From NCBI GenBank assembly GCA_022600195.1, contig JAHZKX010000018.1, forward strand, positions 62,001 to 126,000: DNA of 64,000 nt, read 5' to 3'. Positions 45,801-55,231 of this stretch are shown here, piece by piece. The first letter of the stretch is position 1. Every line of letters starts with the position of its first letter. The position numbers and the translations under genes are program-made. This DNA comes from Planctomycetota bacterium. Its GTDB lineage: Bacteria; Planctomycetota; Planctomycetia; Planctomycetales; Planctomycetaceae. A model generated the notes under the pieces. It did no database searches. It was not told the DNA's origin and was given only the letters and a program-made list of their open reading frames with translations.

Positions 45801-47036
45801 TCATTGTGCTTTAGTATTTGAACCGTCCAAAGCACGATTGAATTTTTTCGGATCGATTTGTTTCAGCGCAATGGCTGCTACTAAACCTAATCGATTTTCG
45901 AATTCCATTTCCATGTTTGTTTCTGAATATAATTTGGAGTTGATTTTCAATTCATCTCTCACCTTGACCAGATCGGGTACGGCACTAACTGCTTTGGGGC
46001 CAAGCTTACCCAATGAAAATGCTGCATGTTCACGTGAATATCCAAACCGTTTATTATTCAATGTATCAACCAGCGCCTGAACTACATCTGGTGAAGCATG
46101 TCCTATGTCCCCAAGCGCATCAACCAATGATCTACGAGCCATCTCTTGTTTAACGTCCTTCAGCATGTTTAATGATTCGAGTAAAGCGGGAACCGCCGAT
46201 TTTGCACGTCCCTCCAATTGTCCCAGTAAAGTTGCTGCTTCACGTCGACAACTAAGATTTTCATCGAATAACATTTCAATGAACGCATCAATCATTACTT
46301 GATCAGGAATTCCAATTTTATAAATTGCGTGTGCAGCATGAATGCGGACGATTGCGACAGGGTCATTCAAGGCTTGTTGTAGATCCGCAAGCACTGTATC
46401 TACTTGTGCTCCAAGTTCGCCGAGTATTCCAATCCTTAACGCTGCGTTCCATCTATTCTCTGGATCTGGATCTTTTAAGAGTACTTCCACAAATATCGGG
46501 AGAATTTCGTCAGATTCCGAAGCACCGAACATGAGAATCACTTGTGCAGCAGAAAATCTGATCTCCCTGTTTTCGTCATTTAAAGCTTGAAGTAAGGAAT
46601 GGACGATCCGCTGAATTTCATAGGCGTCTAATTGCGAATCTGCCATTTCTCTTAAAACAAAGATTGCTTTTAATCTTGTGTTGAGATTCTCAGATGGGTC
46701 TGTTTTTTCAAGTAGTCTTGAAATTGCTTGAGATCCAATCCCGCTAAAAGCACGGCGAATCGCACGTGAGTCAGCAGCTTTTGAATTTGACTCCAGCAAC
46801 TCTATCAGCCGTGAAAGAGCTTGCTCAGTCGCATCTCGTGACTTTACTTTATTGAGTGATTCAAGAGTTTCTTGATCGTTGAAAGATTCTATTGCGTGAA
46901 CCAACTCTCTGACTGCCCGGTATTGATATACACGCCAGCTAATATAAATCGATAAATATATAGTTATCAAAACCAGGCAGGTCACAAAAAGAAACTTTCG
47001 AATTGTAACCCATGAATATTCTTCGTATTGAGACAT
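45801..47036 (-). CDS. HEAT-repeat protein with N-terminal membrane anchor
   Basis: From the ATG at 47036 (GAGGATC ribosome site; a longer reading from 47117 is not favoured) the protein has 411 residues. One membrane helix (about residues 12-33, FLFVTCLVLITIYLSIYIS) leads to a chain of HEAT/PBS-lyase-type helical repeats: NREIRFSAAQVILMFG, PENRWNAALRIGILGELG, VAIVRIHAAHAIYKIG, NLSCRREAATLLGQL, YSREHAAFSLGKLG. These units usually bind proteins. No enzyme motif is present. It lies downstream of the zinc-ribbon gene on the same strand (149 bases), with no clear link to the molybdenum hydroxylase operon. Confidence 0.85.
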   Translation of the reverse strand: MSQYEEYSWVTIRKFLFVTCLVLITIYLSIYISWRVYQYRAVRELVHAIESFNDQETLESLNKVKSRDATEQALSRLIELLESNSKAADSRAIRRAFSGIGSQAISRLLEKTDPSENLNTRLKAIFVLREMADSQLDAYEIQRIVHSLLQALNDENREIRFSAAQVILMFGASESDEILPIFVEVLLKDPDPENRWNAALRIGILGELGAQVDTVLADLQQALNDPVAIVRIHAAHAIYKIGIPDQVMIDAFIEMLFDENLSCRREAATLLGQLEGRAKSAVPALLESLNMLKDVKQEMARRSLVDALGDIGHASPDVVQALVDTLNNKRFGYSREHAAFSLGKLGPKAVSAVPDLVKVRDELKINSKLYSETNMEMEFENRLGLVAAIALKQIDPKKFNRALDGSNTKAQ

Positions 47037-47185
47037 TGTTTGATCCTCACTTGATGCGAACAGTCGAATGGACTGACAGGGCAATAAGTGAACGATAAAA
47101 AAGATCTCTAAGATCAAAGAAAAACATCAACATCCACATATTGTTGCTAAGAAGTGAATTTCACTTTCTGAATTAACCGGCAAAG

Positions 47186-47431
47186 TTATGATTTGGAAAT
47201 CGGATCGGCTTTACACCGTGGACATGCATAAATTTCCGGCGATTGGTCATAACACCAGCGGCTGCTCAATCCAACATACCCTGCCAGTGCCTTCTTGGGA
47301 TCAACATTCTTGTGTAATCCCAGAATGGGGCCAAAATCATCCTCTTTTGCAGTCGCGTCAAAAATTGCGCCTGATAGAAGGATAAGTCCACAACAGGGGC
47401 ATTTCTCTGGTAACTCTGAAGAGTCAGTCAT
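47186..47431 (-). CDS. Small zinc-ribbon protein
   Basis: From the ATG at 47431 (ribosome site GAGGGTGA) the protein has 81 residues. Two knuckles, C-P-C-C-G near residue 11 and C-P-R-C near residue 72, would make one zinc ribbon. The middle stretch (FGPILGLHKNVDPKKALAG) is polar. I do not recognise a named family. It follows the MoaD-like gene by 71 bases and could belong to the same transcript, but it may be unrelated. Confidence 0.6.
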   Translation of the reverse strand: MTDSSELPEKCPCCGLILLSGAIFDATAKEDDFGPILGLHKNVDPKKALAGYVGLSSRWCYDQSPEIYACPRCKADPISKS

Positions 47432-47502
47432 AGTCACCCTCAAATTTTCATGAGTATTCAATTCGCGCAAGCCGATCAAACCCTCACTTTGATATCCCAA
47501 TA

Positions 47503-47766
47503 TCACCCACCACCAATCGCAGGCAGAAAGTGAATTTCGCTCTCGGGCGAAACCTTTTGCGCCAGGCCGCGGGGGGTTACATTTTGATCAACGGTGACCG
47601 ACATCCCTGACCTGAGTGTTCCCTCAGGGCAGAGGCGTTCCATCACACCCGGATGCTGTTGTTCCAGAGATTGTACCGCTTCCAGAACGGTGGCCCCTTC
47701 CACTATCACTTCTTCCTCTCCCGCACAGAACGGTCTGAGCAAAGGAGGAATAAACAGGCGAGGCAT
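47503..47766 (-). CDS. MoaD/ThiS family sulfur-carrier-like protein
   Basis: The protein has 87 residues with the beta-grasp pattern (FIPPLLRPFCAGEEEVIVEGATVLEAVQSLEQQHPG) and ends FLPAIGGG. A terminal Gly-Gly is needed for adenylation and thiocarboxylate formation by MoaB/MoeB-type activators; this one ends in three Gly. It lies 24 bases after the molybdopterin-binding subunit gene, so it probably belongs to that operon and supplies sulfur for molybdopterin synthesis or for the cofactor's sulfido ligand (inference). No moaE or moeB lies nearby. Confidence 0.85.
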   Translation of the reverse strand: MPRLFIPPLLRPFCAGEEEVIVEGATVLEAVQSLEQQHPGVMERLCPEGTLRSGMSVTVDQNVTPRGLAQKVSPESEIHFLPAIGGG

Positions 47767-47790
47767 TCTCGGTTCAACTCCTGATCAAGA

Positions 47791-50079
47791 CTATTTCTTC
47801 AACAGCTCATGCAAGACCCGTGGAGGCGACATGGGTAACTCGGTCATCTGCACTCCCACAGCATCTTGAATGGCAGCCGCCAGAGCAGCCGGCGGTGGCA
47901 CGATGGGAACTTCTCCCACACCACGTACTCCATAAGGATGACCGGGGTTCGGTACTTCGACAATAATCGCGTCAATCATGGGCAGGTCGTAACAGGTGGG
48001 AATCCGGTAATCGAGGAAATTCGCATTCGTCATGCTGCCCTCTTTGTCATACCAGTATTCTTCATTCAAACCCCAACCAATTCCCTGAACCGCGCCCCCT
48101 TGAATCTGTCCTTCGACATAAGCTGGATGAATGGCAGTCCCACAATCCTGAGCGGCTGTGTAACGCAGAATATCTACTTTTCCAGTATCAGGGTCGACTT
48201 CTACATCAACAACATGAGTTCCAAAAGCACCGCCGGGTTCGTTATGATTCGAAACACCACGCCCTACTAATGGTTCTCCCCCAGCACTCAGTTCGACGGC
48301 AATTTCTTTAAAACAGGCTTTTTTGTCTGGCCCGATCACATGACCATCTTCATAAGAGACTTGAGCAGGATCAACATCCCAGAGCTCTGCCGATCGTGCG
48401 ATAATCTGACGTTTCAAATCCTGAGCAGCTTCATAAGCGGCCCAGCCTGTCGCATAAGTCACGCGGCTTCCACCAGTCACGTCGGTGTAACCCACACTGT
48501 CTGTATCCACCACAGCCGGTTTAATATCTTCAGCGGCCAACCCAATCGCTTCTGCAAACTGCATGGCGATCGCGGTCCGCGAGCCTCCAATGTCGGTGGA
48601 ACCTTCCAGCAACCCTACAGAACCATCCGAATTCACAGTCGCGGTAACGGCAGACTTCAATCCTGCGTTAAACCAGAAGCCAGAGCCGATACCTCGCCCC
48701 TGATTTTTTCCTGTGAGCGGAGTCTTGAAGTGCTCACTCTCTTTAATGGCTTCCAGTGTCTCAACCAGACCCACACGTGGATAGACGACGCCATCAATAC
48801 GCCGTGTCCCTTCCTTAGAGGCATTGAGCAGTCGAAAATCAATCGGTGACATTCCCAGTTTTCCACAGAGTTCGTCCACAACACCTTCAGTCGCAAAGGC
48901 AGCGTTCGTAGCTCCTGGGGCTCGATAGGCGTTCGTTCGTGGTTTGTTGACGCAAACGTCAAAGCCTTCCACACGTCCATTGGGAATATCGTAACAGGAG
49001 AAAACACACATGGCCCCTGCTCCGATGGGAGCACCGGGATACCCACCCGCTTCATAAGCCATCCAGGCATCAGCGGCGGTAAGGTGTCCTTCTGCGTCGA
49101 CCCCCATTTTGATTTTGATATAAGAACCAGGAGTTGGTCCTGTTGCCTGTAACACATCGGCCCGGTCCATCACCAGTTGGACGGGAGCCCCTGATTTACG
49201 AGACAGGACAGCAGCCGCTGGGGCCAGATAAACGGAAATTTTGCCACCAAAGCCTCCACCGATCTCTGCCGGAACCACTTTCACGCGTGCTAAAGGCACA
49301 TCTAATAATTCTGCCACTTGTTGTCGAACGGAAAATGTACCCTGAGTTGGAGTCCAAACGGTAATCTGACCATCGTTATTCCATAAAACGGTTGCCACAT
49401 GCGGTTCGATATACCCCTGATGCACGGTCGATGTGCGAAATTCGCGTTCCACAACATATTTGGCTTCAGCAAAACCTTTTTCGATATCCCCTTTTTCAAA
49501 AAGGAAACGCTTCGCAACGTTTGTGGGCTTGTCACCTTTCTCTCCAGTAGCAACCTCTTCGGTGCGTACATCCGGATTCAGTACCGGCGCTTCATCTGAC
49601 ATCGCTTCCATCACATCCAGAACCGGCGGCAGGAGTTCGTATTCCACTTCGATCAAACTGGCCGCTTCACGGGCAATATGAATATTGTCAGCGGCAACCG
49701 CGGCAATCGAGTGACCTTTATAGAGCACTTTAGTGCGGGCAAGATTGTTACTGCTCAGATGGTTCAGCACCACCGAACCTTCTCCCAGCTCCGCAATTTT
49801 ATCTCCAGGTTCCGGTAAATCGGCACTGGTAGCAACCGCTCGTACGCCCGGCAGTGCTTCTGCTTTGGAGGTATCAATCGATTTGATATTGGCATGTGCA
49901 TGCGGACTACGATGAATCGCTCCGTAAAGCATGCCTTTGACTTTGATGTCCGCACCATACAAGGCACGTCCCGTCACTTTGTCGGCGCCATCGTGACGGA
50001 TGGGGCGTGTCCCAATCACTTTATATTTGGGAGTCTCATCACTTCCCTCTGCTGATTTTGTCTCATCGATGGTCGCCAT
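47791..50079 (-). CDS. Xanthine dehydrogenase-family molybdopterin-binding subunit
   Basis: From the ATG at 50079 the protein has 762 residues. The start overlaps the stop of the iron-sulfur gene (TAATG) and has AAGGAGAC before it, so the two are translationally coupled; an upstream in-frame ATG at 50100 is less likely. Marks include the N-terminal VIGTRPIRHDGADKVTGRALYGADI, GGFGGKISVYLAP, NAYRAPGATNAAFATE (the position of AYRCSFR in CO dehydrogenase, so this is not a form I CODH), and GVRGVGEVPIVPPPAALAAAI with the active Glu. It hydroxylates an aldehyde or N-heterocycle; the substrate is unknown. Confidence 0.92.
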   Translation of the reverse strand: MATIDETKSAEGSDETPKYKVIGTRPIRHDGADKVTGRALYGADIKVKGMLYGAIHRSPHAHANIKSIDTSKAEALPGVRAVATSADLPEPGDKIAELGEGSVVLNHLSSNNLARTKVLYKGHSIAAVAADNIHIAREAASLIEVEYELLPPVLDVMEAMSDEAPVLNPDVRTEEVATGEKGDKPTNVAKRFLFEKGDIEKGFAEAKYVVEREFRTSTVHQGYIEPHVATVLWNNDGQITVWTPTQGTFSVRQQVAELLDVPLARVKVVPAEIGGGFGGKISVYLAPAAAVLSRKSGAPVQLVMDRADVLQATGPTPGSYIKIKMGVDAEGHLTAADAWMAYEAGGYPGAPIGAGAMCVFSCYDIPNGRVEGFDVCVNKPRTNAYRAPGATNAAFATEGVVDELCGKLGMSPIDFRLLNASKEGTRRIDGVVYPRVGLVETLEAIKESEHFKTPLTGKNQGRGIGSGFWFNAGLKSAVTATVNSDGSVGLLEGSTDIGGSRTAIAMQFAEAIGLAAEDIKPAVVDTDSVGYTDVTGGSRVTYATGWAAYEAAQDLKRQIIARSAELWDVDPAQVSYEDGHVIGPDKKACFKEIAVELSAGGEPLVGRGVSNHNEPGGAFGTHVVDVEVDPDTGKVDILRYTAAQDCGTAIHPAYVEGQIQGGAVQGIGWGLNEEYWYDKEGSMTNANFLDYRIPTCYDLPMIDAIIVEVPNPGHPYGVRGVGEVPIVPPPAALAAAIQDAVGVQMTELPMSPPRVLHELLKK

Positions 50080-50585
50080 TAGACAGTCTCCTTCTGACAT
50101 GAGGCAGGTTGACCCGCTCTTTTTTCTGCAGCTTCTTGAATCGCACGCACAATTTTGTCATAGCCTGTGCAGCGACATAAATTTCCGGCCATCGCAAATC
50201 GAATTTCTTCTTCAGTCGGATTCGGGTTCTCGTCCAGAAATGCTTTGGCAGCCATAATATATCCGGGAGTACAAATGCCACACTGTAACGCGGCATTTCC
50301 CAGAAAGGCCTCCTGAATGGGATCCAGCCCATCACCGGGGGCCAGACCTTCGATCGTTTCGATGTCGGTTCCATCCGCTTCCACGCCCAGAACCATACAG
50401 GTATTGACCGCGCGGCCATCAACCAGCACAGTACAAGCACCACAGTTGCCGTTGGAGCAGCCTTCTTTGGCGCCGGTCAGGCTGAGTGTATCACGCAATA
50501 TTTCGAGTAAGGTCTGCCGAGGTTGGCAGAGGAACTCCTCTTCACGGCCATTGATAGTCGCGGTTACGATCCGTTTCTTCGCCAT
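50079..50585 (-). CDS. Xanthine dehydrogenase-family [2Fe-2S] subunit
   Basis: The protein has 168 residues. The plant-type cluster uses C43, C48, C51 and C63 (EGCSNGNCGACT...NTC). The second cluster uses the CGICTPG and CRCTGYDKIV segments in the helical domain. It carries electrons from the molybdenum centre to the FAD subunit. It is the middle gene of the three-subunit set and overlaps the next gene by one base (TAATG). Homologues are named coxS, xdhC or ndhS depending on the substrate; I give no symbol. Confidence 0.93.
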   Translation of the reverse strand: MAKKRIVTATINGREEEFLCQPRQTLLEILRDTLSLTGAKEGCSNGNCGACTVLVDGRAVNTCMVLGVEADGTDIETIEGLAPGDGLDPIQEAFLGNAALQCGICTPGYIMAAKAFLDENPNPTEEEIRFAMAGNLCRCTGYDKIVRAIQEAAEKRAGQPASCQKETV

Positions 50586-50657
50586 CGAAAAGTCCTTATT
50601 AAAAAAGTCTGATTTATAATTGATTATGGAATAAGTTTCATCATTCGCTGAAATGAA

Positions 50658-51527
50658 TCATCCGCGAGCACGTTCGACTGCTTTTTTCACTACACGCTCG
50701 GTTAAGACTCCCGTCACATGATTCCGAAACTCTTCTGTGCCCCGCATATCAGTGATCGGGTGAATCACGGCACGGGCCGCTGCACCTGCTTTTTGAATCG
50801 TTTCATCATTCACCGGTTGGCCGGCTAAAATTTCGCTGGCTTCCTGAGCATAAAATGGCTTGGCGGCAACCGCGCCCAGACCAATGCGGGCGGATACAAA
50901 ATTCTCGCCACTCTCATCCAATACTACGGAAGCACCAACTCCCACAACGGCGATATCCATCTCGTTACGGGGAATGAATCGACGGTAGTGAGATCCACTA
51001 TGAGCAGGTCGTGGAGGAAATCGAAGCTCAACAATGATTTCGCCACTTTCCAGCACATTCTGACCCGGTCCGGTGCAAAATTCGTCAACGGGTATTTCGC
51101 GTGTTCCGGAGGGACCGGTAATGACAACCGTTGCAGACAGAGCAATCAATGCGGGCGTTGAATCGGCGGCAGCACCGGCATTCGCCAGATTTCCCCCAAC
51201 ACTGGCCCGGTTTTGAATCTGCATCCCACCAATAATATTGCTGCTGTCGGAAATCGCTGAATAATGTTCCAGAATCCCCGGATGTTCATAAATTTGGTAA
51301 CAGGGAACGGCAGCCCCCAGTCGCAGACCTTCATCGTTCACTTCCAATACCATCAATTCCGGAATTTTCTTTAAATCCACAATCAGATCAGCGGACACTC
51401 TCCCCGTGCGCACATGATCGATCAGATCGGTCCCCCCTGCCAGCGGGCGGGCCGTTCCGTTACTTTTGGTTAACAGGCCGACAGCGTCAGCCAGTGAAGT
51501 GGGTGCCTCATAGTCAAAGTCACGCAT
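50658..51527 (-). CDS. Xanthine dehydrogenase-family FAD-binding subunit
   Basis: From the ATG at 51527 the protein has 289 residues (a TTG at 51548 is in frame but not favoured; GAGAGGG precedes the ATG). The FAD domain shows RPLAGGTDLIDHVRTGR near residue 30-45, the segment IGGMQIQNRASVGGNLANAGAAADSTPAL and the C-terminal CO-dehydrogenase flavoprotein domain (RIGLGAVAAKPFYAQEASEIL). It is the first gene of the operon; a good promoter lies 90 bases upstream. The electron acceptor is not known. Confidence 0.92.
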   Translation of the reverse strand: MRDFDYEAPTSLADAVGLLTKSNGTARPLAGGTDLIDHVRTGRVSADLIVDLKKIPELMVLEVNDEGLRLGAAVPCYQIYEHPGILEHYSAISDSSNIIGGMQIQNRASVGGNLANAGAAADSTPALIALSATVVITGPSGTREIPVDEFCTGPGQNVLESGEIIVELRFPPRPAHSGSHYRRFIPRNEMDIAVVGVGASVVLDESGENFVSARIGLGAVAAKPFYAQEASEILAGQPVNDETIQKAGAAARAVIHPITDMRGTEEFRNHVTGVLTERVVKKAVERARG

Positions 51528-52032
51528 AGCAGGTTTGTCCCTCTCCAAATTGTCGTTTTCATCATCCCATTGCCGGTGATTCTCAGATCAGAGTCCGAGC
51601 GTCACGCATACACTATTATCATTCACCGGTGTAGTAACATCAATGCAACCAAACAGGATCAAACACCGTATTTCATAATTTCCTTTAGAATAAAGACTCG
51701 CCGAACACTGACAAGTCCCATTCACCCCGGAGAGGCAAGAAAAGTTCTGATTGACTTCCTCGCAACACTTACCTCGCCTATTCGGATTTGTTACCCTGCT
51801 TCACAGTTAATAGAACTTCACACAGAAAACACAGCCAAAAATAGGGACTTCCCCCGGCCAGATGGAACAGGCCAAACCCATCACTTCCAGGAATACCTGC
51901 GTATTAGAGATACTGACAGGATGTCAGGATACAGGGGCTTCACGAGATGGAACTCCCTGATCCAATGATCTTCATTAAAAAATGAACTAAAAAAGGGAAA
52001 GTGCAGACTGCACTCAGAGGCAGGTTATATAA
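51528..52032. other. Intergenic region between the molybdenum hydroxylase operon and putA
   Basis: No gene is supported (a plus-strand frame at 51570-51968 has no family likeness and no good ribosome site). It holds the leftward promoter at 51615-51643 and a near-perfect inverted repeat CTGACA-gga-TGTCAG at 51913-51927, about 105 bases before the putA start, which could be a regulator site. Confidence 0.6.
51615..51643 (-). promoter_or_regulatory. Predicted sigma70-type promoter of the molybdenum hydroxylase operon
   Basis: On the minus strand TTGATG, a spacer of 17, then GATAAT. Transcription would start near 51607, leaving a leader of about 80 bases before the FAD-subunit ATG. Confidence 0.6.
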
Positions 52033-55000
52033 GTGGCACAAAAAAAATCGTCTACAAGCCTGAATCAAAACATTGAGCAGCGAACGCAGGAGCTCGGCCA
52101 GCAGATGTGGGATCTGTTGGAACGACGCGAGCCCTCTATGTTCGAAAAACGCTGGTGGGATGATCGGATTCTCTCCTGGGCGATGGCAGACGAATCTGTC
52201 AAGGTGCAGATGTTCCGCTTTGTGGATGTGCTCCCGATGCTCCGCTCACATGAGTCCATCGTCAGGCATTTACACGAATATTTTGAAGATGTTCGAAAAC
52301 ATCTTCCCTGGGCAGCCAGGATCGGGCTGGAGCTGTCTCAACCCAATTCCGTACTGGGACGTGCACTGGCTTTGAACGCCCGCTCCAATGCGCAACGTAT
52401 GGCCAGTCGATTTATTGCCGGCTCCAGTGTCGAAGAAGTACACCATACCATTGACCGACTCAGAAATGATAACTTCACTTTCACTCTTGACTTACTGGGC
52501 GAAGCCGTCATTAGCGAAGTAGAAGCCGAAGCTTATCTGCAATCCTACCTTGATCTCATCGCCGGTCTTGCACCCCGAGTCAGGAAATGGTCAGAAAATG
52601 TTCAACTCGACTGGGACAGCCAGGGGCATCTACCGAGAACCAACGTCTCGATCAAACTCTCTGCCTTGTGCAGCCAGTTCAAACCGACTGATCCGGCTGG
52701 CACGATGGCAGCCGTTCAACCCCGCTTAAGAACATTGCTGCGTAGTGCCATGAAATACGATGCCTACCTGCACATCGACATGGAACAGAATTCTTACAAG
52801 CCGTTAACGCTGGAAATATTCAAGCAGACTCTGATGGAAAAAGAGTTCCGCGATTTTGGCAATGCAGGCATCGTCATTCAGGCCTACCAACCACAGGCCG
52901 AACAAGATCTGAAGGATCTCTTAAAATGGACCAAAAAACGGAAAACGCCCATCTGGATCAGACTCGTCAAAGGCGCGTATTGGGATTATGAAACGATCAC
53001 TTCTCAATATCATCACTGGCCTGTTCCTGTCTTTCAGGAGAAATGGGAATCGGATGTCAATTTTGAGAAGCTGTCTCAAATTTTATTAAAAAACTACAAA
53101 TGGCTACGCCCCGCATTTGGCAGCCATAATATGCGAAGCCTGGCAAATGCCATCGCCACCGCACATGAATTAGATGTACCCCCTTCTGCCTATGAAATCC
53201 AAATGCTGTACGGCATGGGGAAAGAGCAGGCACAGGTCTTTGCGGAAATGGGCCATCGCGTCCGCATTTATACCCCTTTCGGCGAATTGATTCCCGGCAT
53301 GGCCTATCTGGTCAGACGATTACTGGAAAATACTTCCAACGATTCCTTCCTTCGACAAAGCTTTACAGAAAATGTCAACCTGGAGACTTTATTGATGAAT
53401 CCTGCCAAACATGCCAAGAATTCAACCAAAAATAAATCCACAGAAGAAACAGAAAGTGGCTTCCAGAATGAACCACTGACAGATTTCAGTCTGGAAGAAT
53501 CCCGCACTCAGATGCTGGAAGCACTGGAGCTGGTTTCCGATCAACTGGGCAAAGAATACCCGCTCCTGATAAACGGACGCGCGATCGACACCAAAGCCAC
53601 CATTACATCCCGCAATCCGTCGCATCACTCGGAATCGGTGGGTACAGTCTGCTCAGCTTCAGCCGATGATGCCATCGACGCCATTGATGCCGCCCGTCGT
53701 GCCTTTCCTGGCTGGTCTAAAACAGAACCCCAATACCGCTCGGAATATCTCGAACTGATTGCCGCCAACATGCGCCGCAAACGCTTTGAGTTGGCGGCCT
53801 GGATCGTTTTTGAATGCGGGAAACCCTGGGAAGAAGCAGACGGAGATGTCGCAGAAGCAATTGACTTTTGCATGTACTATGCCGATCAGATGCGCAATCT
53901 GGCGGAACCGCTGGATTGTAACGTTCCCGGAGAAGAAAATTCCTACTACTATCGACCGAGGGGAACCGTCGCTGTGATTGCCCCCTGGAACTTCCCACTG
54001 GCGATTTTGACAGGTATGACAGTCGCAGCGCTAGTCACGGGTAATACCGTCGTAATGAAACCGGCAGAACAATCGTCTGTCGTCGCAGCCAAACTCATGG
54101 ACCTGATCCACGAATCTGGCATTCCGGATGGCGTAGTCAACTTCCTGCCCGGAATTGGTGAAGAAGTCGGTCCCGAACTCGTCGGGAGCCCGGACGTCGA
54201 AATGATCACGTTCACCGGATCACGCGATGTAGGTCTGGCAATTCATGAAACCGCTTCTAATACTGACCTCCGTCAAAAGATGGTCAAACGAGTCATTGCG
54301 GAGATGGGCGGCAAAAACCCAATTATCATCGACGATGATGCAGACCTGGATGAAGCCGTACTCGGAGTGATGCATTCTGCCTTCAATTATGCCGGCCAGA
54401 AATGCTCGGCCTGTTCGCGGGTCATTGTGCTAGAGTCCATTCACGACGCATTTATGAAGCGATTGATTGAAGCTACCAAGAGTCTGAAGATCGGACCCTC
54501 TGAAGATCCCGGCACCATTGTAGGGCCAGTCATTGACGAGGAAGCGCAGCAACGAATTCTTGAGTACATCGAAATTGGAAAAGAGGAAGCCACTTTGGCG
54601 CTGGCCTGCGAGACACCGGATCTGGATGATGAGGGATACTACGTGGGACCGCATATTTTCACCGACGTTGATGCCTCATGCCAAATTGCACAGGACGAAA
54701 TTTTCGGACCTGTTCTGGCAGTCATGAAAGCGGAAGACTTTGAAGAAGCAATCTCCATTGCCAATGACACGCTGTATGCTTTAACCGCTGGCATCTACAG
54801 CCGCAGCCCCGCTCATCTGCAAAAAGCCAGACAGGAACTGGTTGCCGGGAACATTTACCTGAATCGAAACATCACCGGCGCCATGGTGGAGCGCCATCCC
54901 TTCGGCGGCTTCAAGCTATCAGGCATCGGCAGCAAAACCGGTGGCCCGGATTATCTGCTCCAGTTCCTGATCCCCATCAATGTCACCGAAAATACCATGC

Positions 55001-55053
55001 GCCGCGGATTTGCTCCCACTGCCGATGGTGAGGATGGCGAAGAAGAAGAGTAA
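52033..55053 (+). CDS. putA: Bifunctional proline dehydrogenase / L-glutamate gamma-semialdehyde dehydrogenase
   Basis: The protein has 1006 residues from a GTG start. The proline dehydrogenase half (about 100-470) shows LDLLGEAVISEVEAEAYL, the FAD/substrate segments KLSALCSQF, IRLVKGAYWDYET and GSHNMRSL. The aldehyde dehydrogenase half (about 515-985) has VAVIAPWNFPLAI, general base E757 in AEMGGKNP and nucleophile C791 in AGQKCSACSR. There is no N-terminal DNA-binding domain, so this is the short form that does not repress its own gene. It turns proline into glutamate. The stretch of acidic residues at the end (DGEDGEEEE) is unusual. Confidence 0.95.
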   Translation: MAQKKSSTSLNQNIEQRTQELGQQMWDLLERREPSMFEKRWWDDRILSWAMADESVKVQMFRFVDVLPMLRSHESIVRHLHEYFEDVRKHLPWAARIGLELSQPNSVLGRALALNARSNAQRMASRFIAGSSVEEVHHTIDRLRNDNFTFTLDLLGEAVISEVEAEAYLQSYLDLIAGLAPRVRKWSENVQLDWDSQGHLPRTNVSIKLSALCSQFKPTDPAGTMAAVQPRLRTLLRSAMKYDAYLHIDMEQNSYKPLTLEIFKQTLMEKEFRDFGNAGIVIQAYQPQAEQDLKDLLKWTKKRKTPIWIRLVKGAYWDYETITSQYHHWPVPVFQEKWESDVNFEKLSQILLKNYKWLRPAFGSHNMRSLANAIATAHELDVPPSAYEIQMLYGMGKEQAQVFAEMGHRVRIYTPFGELIPGMAYLVRRLLENTSNDSFLRQSFTENVNLETLLMNPAKHAKNSTKNKSTEETESGFQNEPLTDFSLEESRTQMLEALELVSDQLGKEYPLLINGRAIDTKATITSRNPSHHSESVGTVCSASADDAIDAIDAARRAFPGWSKTEPQYRSEYLELIAANMRRKRFELAAWIVFECGKPWEEADGDVAEAIDFCMYYADQMRNLAEPLDCNVPGEENSYYYRPRGTVAVIAPWNFPLAILTGMTVAALVTGNTVVMKPAEQSSVVAAKLMDLIHESGIPDGVVNFLPGIGEEVGPELVGSPDVEMITFTGSRDVGLAIHETASNTDLRQKMVKRVIAEMGGKNPIIIDDDADLDEAVLGVMHSAFNYAGQKCSACSRVIVLESIHDAFMKRLIEATKSLKIGPSEDPGTIVGPVIDEEAQQRILEYIEIGKEEATLALACETPDLDDEGYYVGPHIFTDVDASCQIAQDEIFGPVLAVMKAEDFEEAISIANDTLYALTAGIYSRSPAHLQKARQELVAGNIYLNRNITGAMVERHPFGGFKLSGIGSKTGGPDYLLQFLIPINVTENTMRRGFAPTADGEDGEEEE

Positions 55054-55231
55054 CCCAGACGGACATCAGGTATCCGTGTTCATGAAATCGGACTCGAGAA
55101 AGGAGTCCAGACTGGACGAGGCCTCAGCGAACACAATACAATTGACCTTTGTGCGCTCTGAGTGGAGTCTCACGCCCTGAGAGAACACGTCTCATTCATG
55201 AGAGATGGTAAATTTAAAGGCCTCTTTGCTG

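Noticed and set aside
51570-51968. 132-codon plus-strand frame between the hydroxylase operon and putA
   Set aside because: No ribosome site, no domain, and it overlaps the promoter of the hydroxylase operon.
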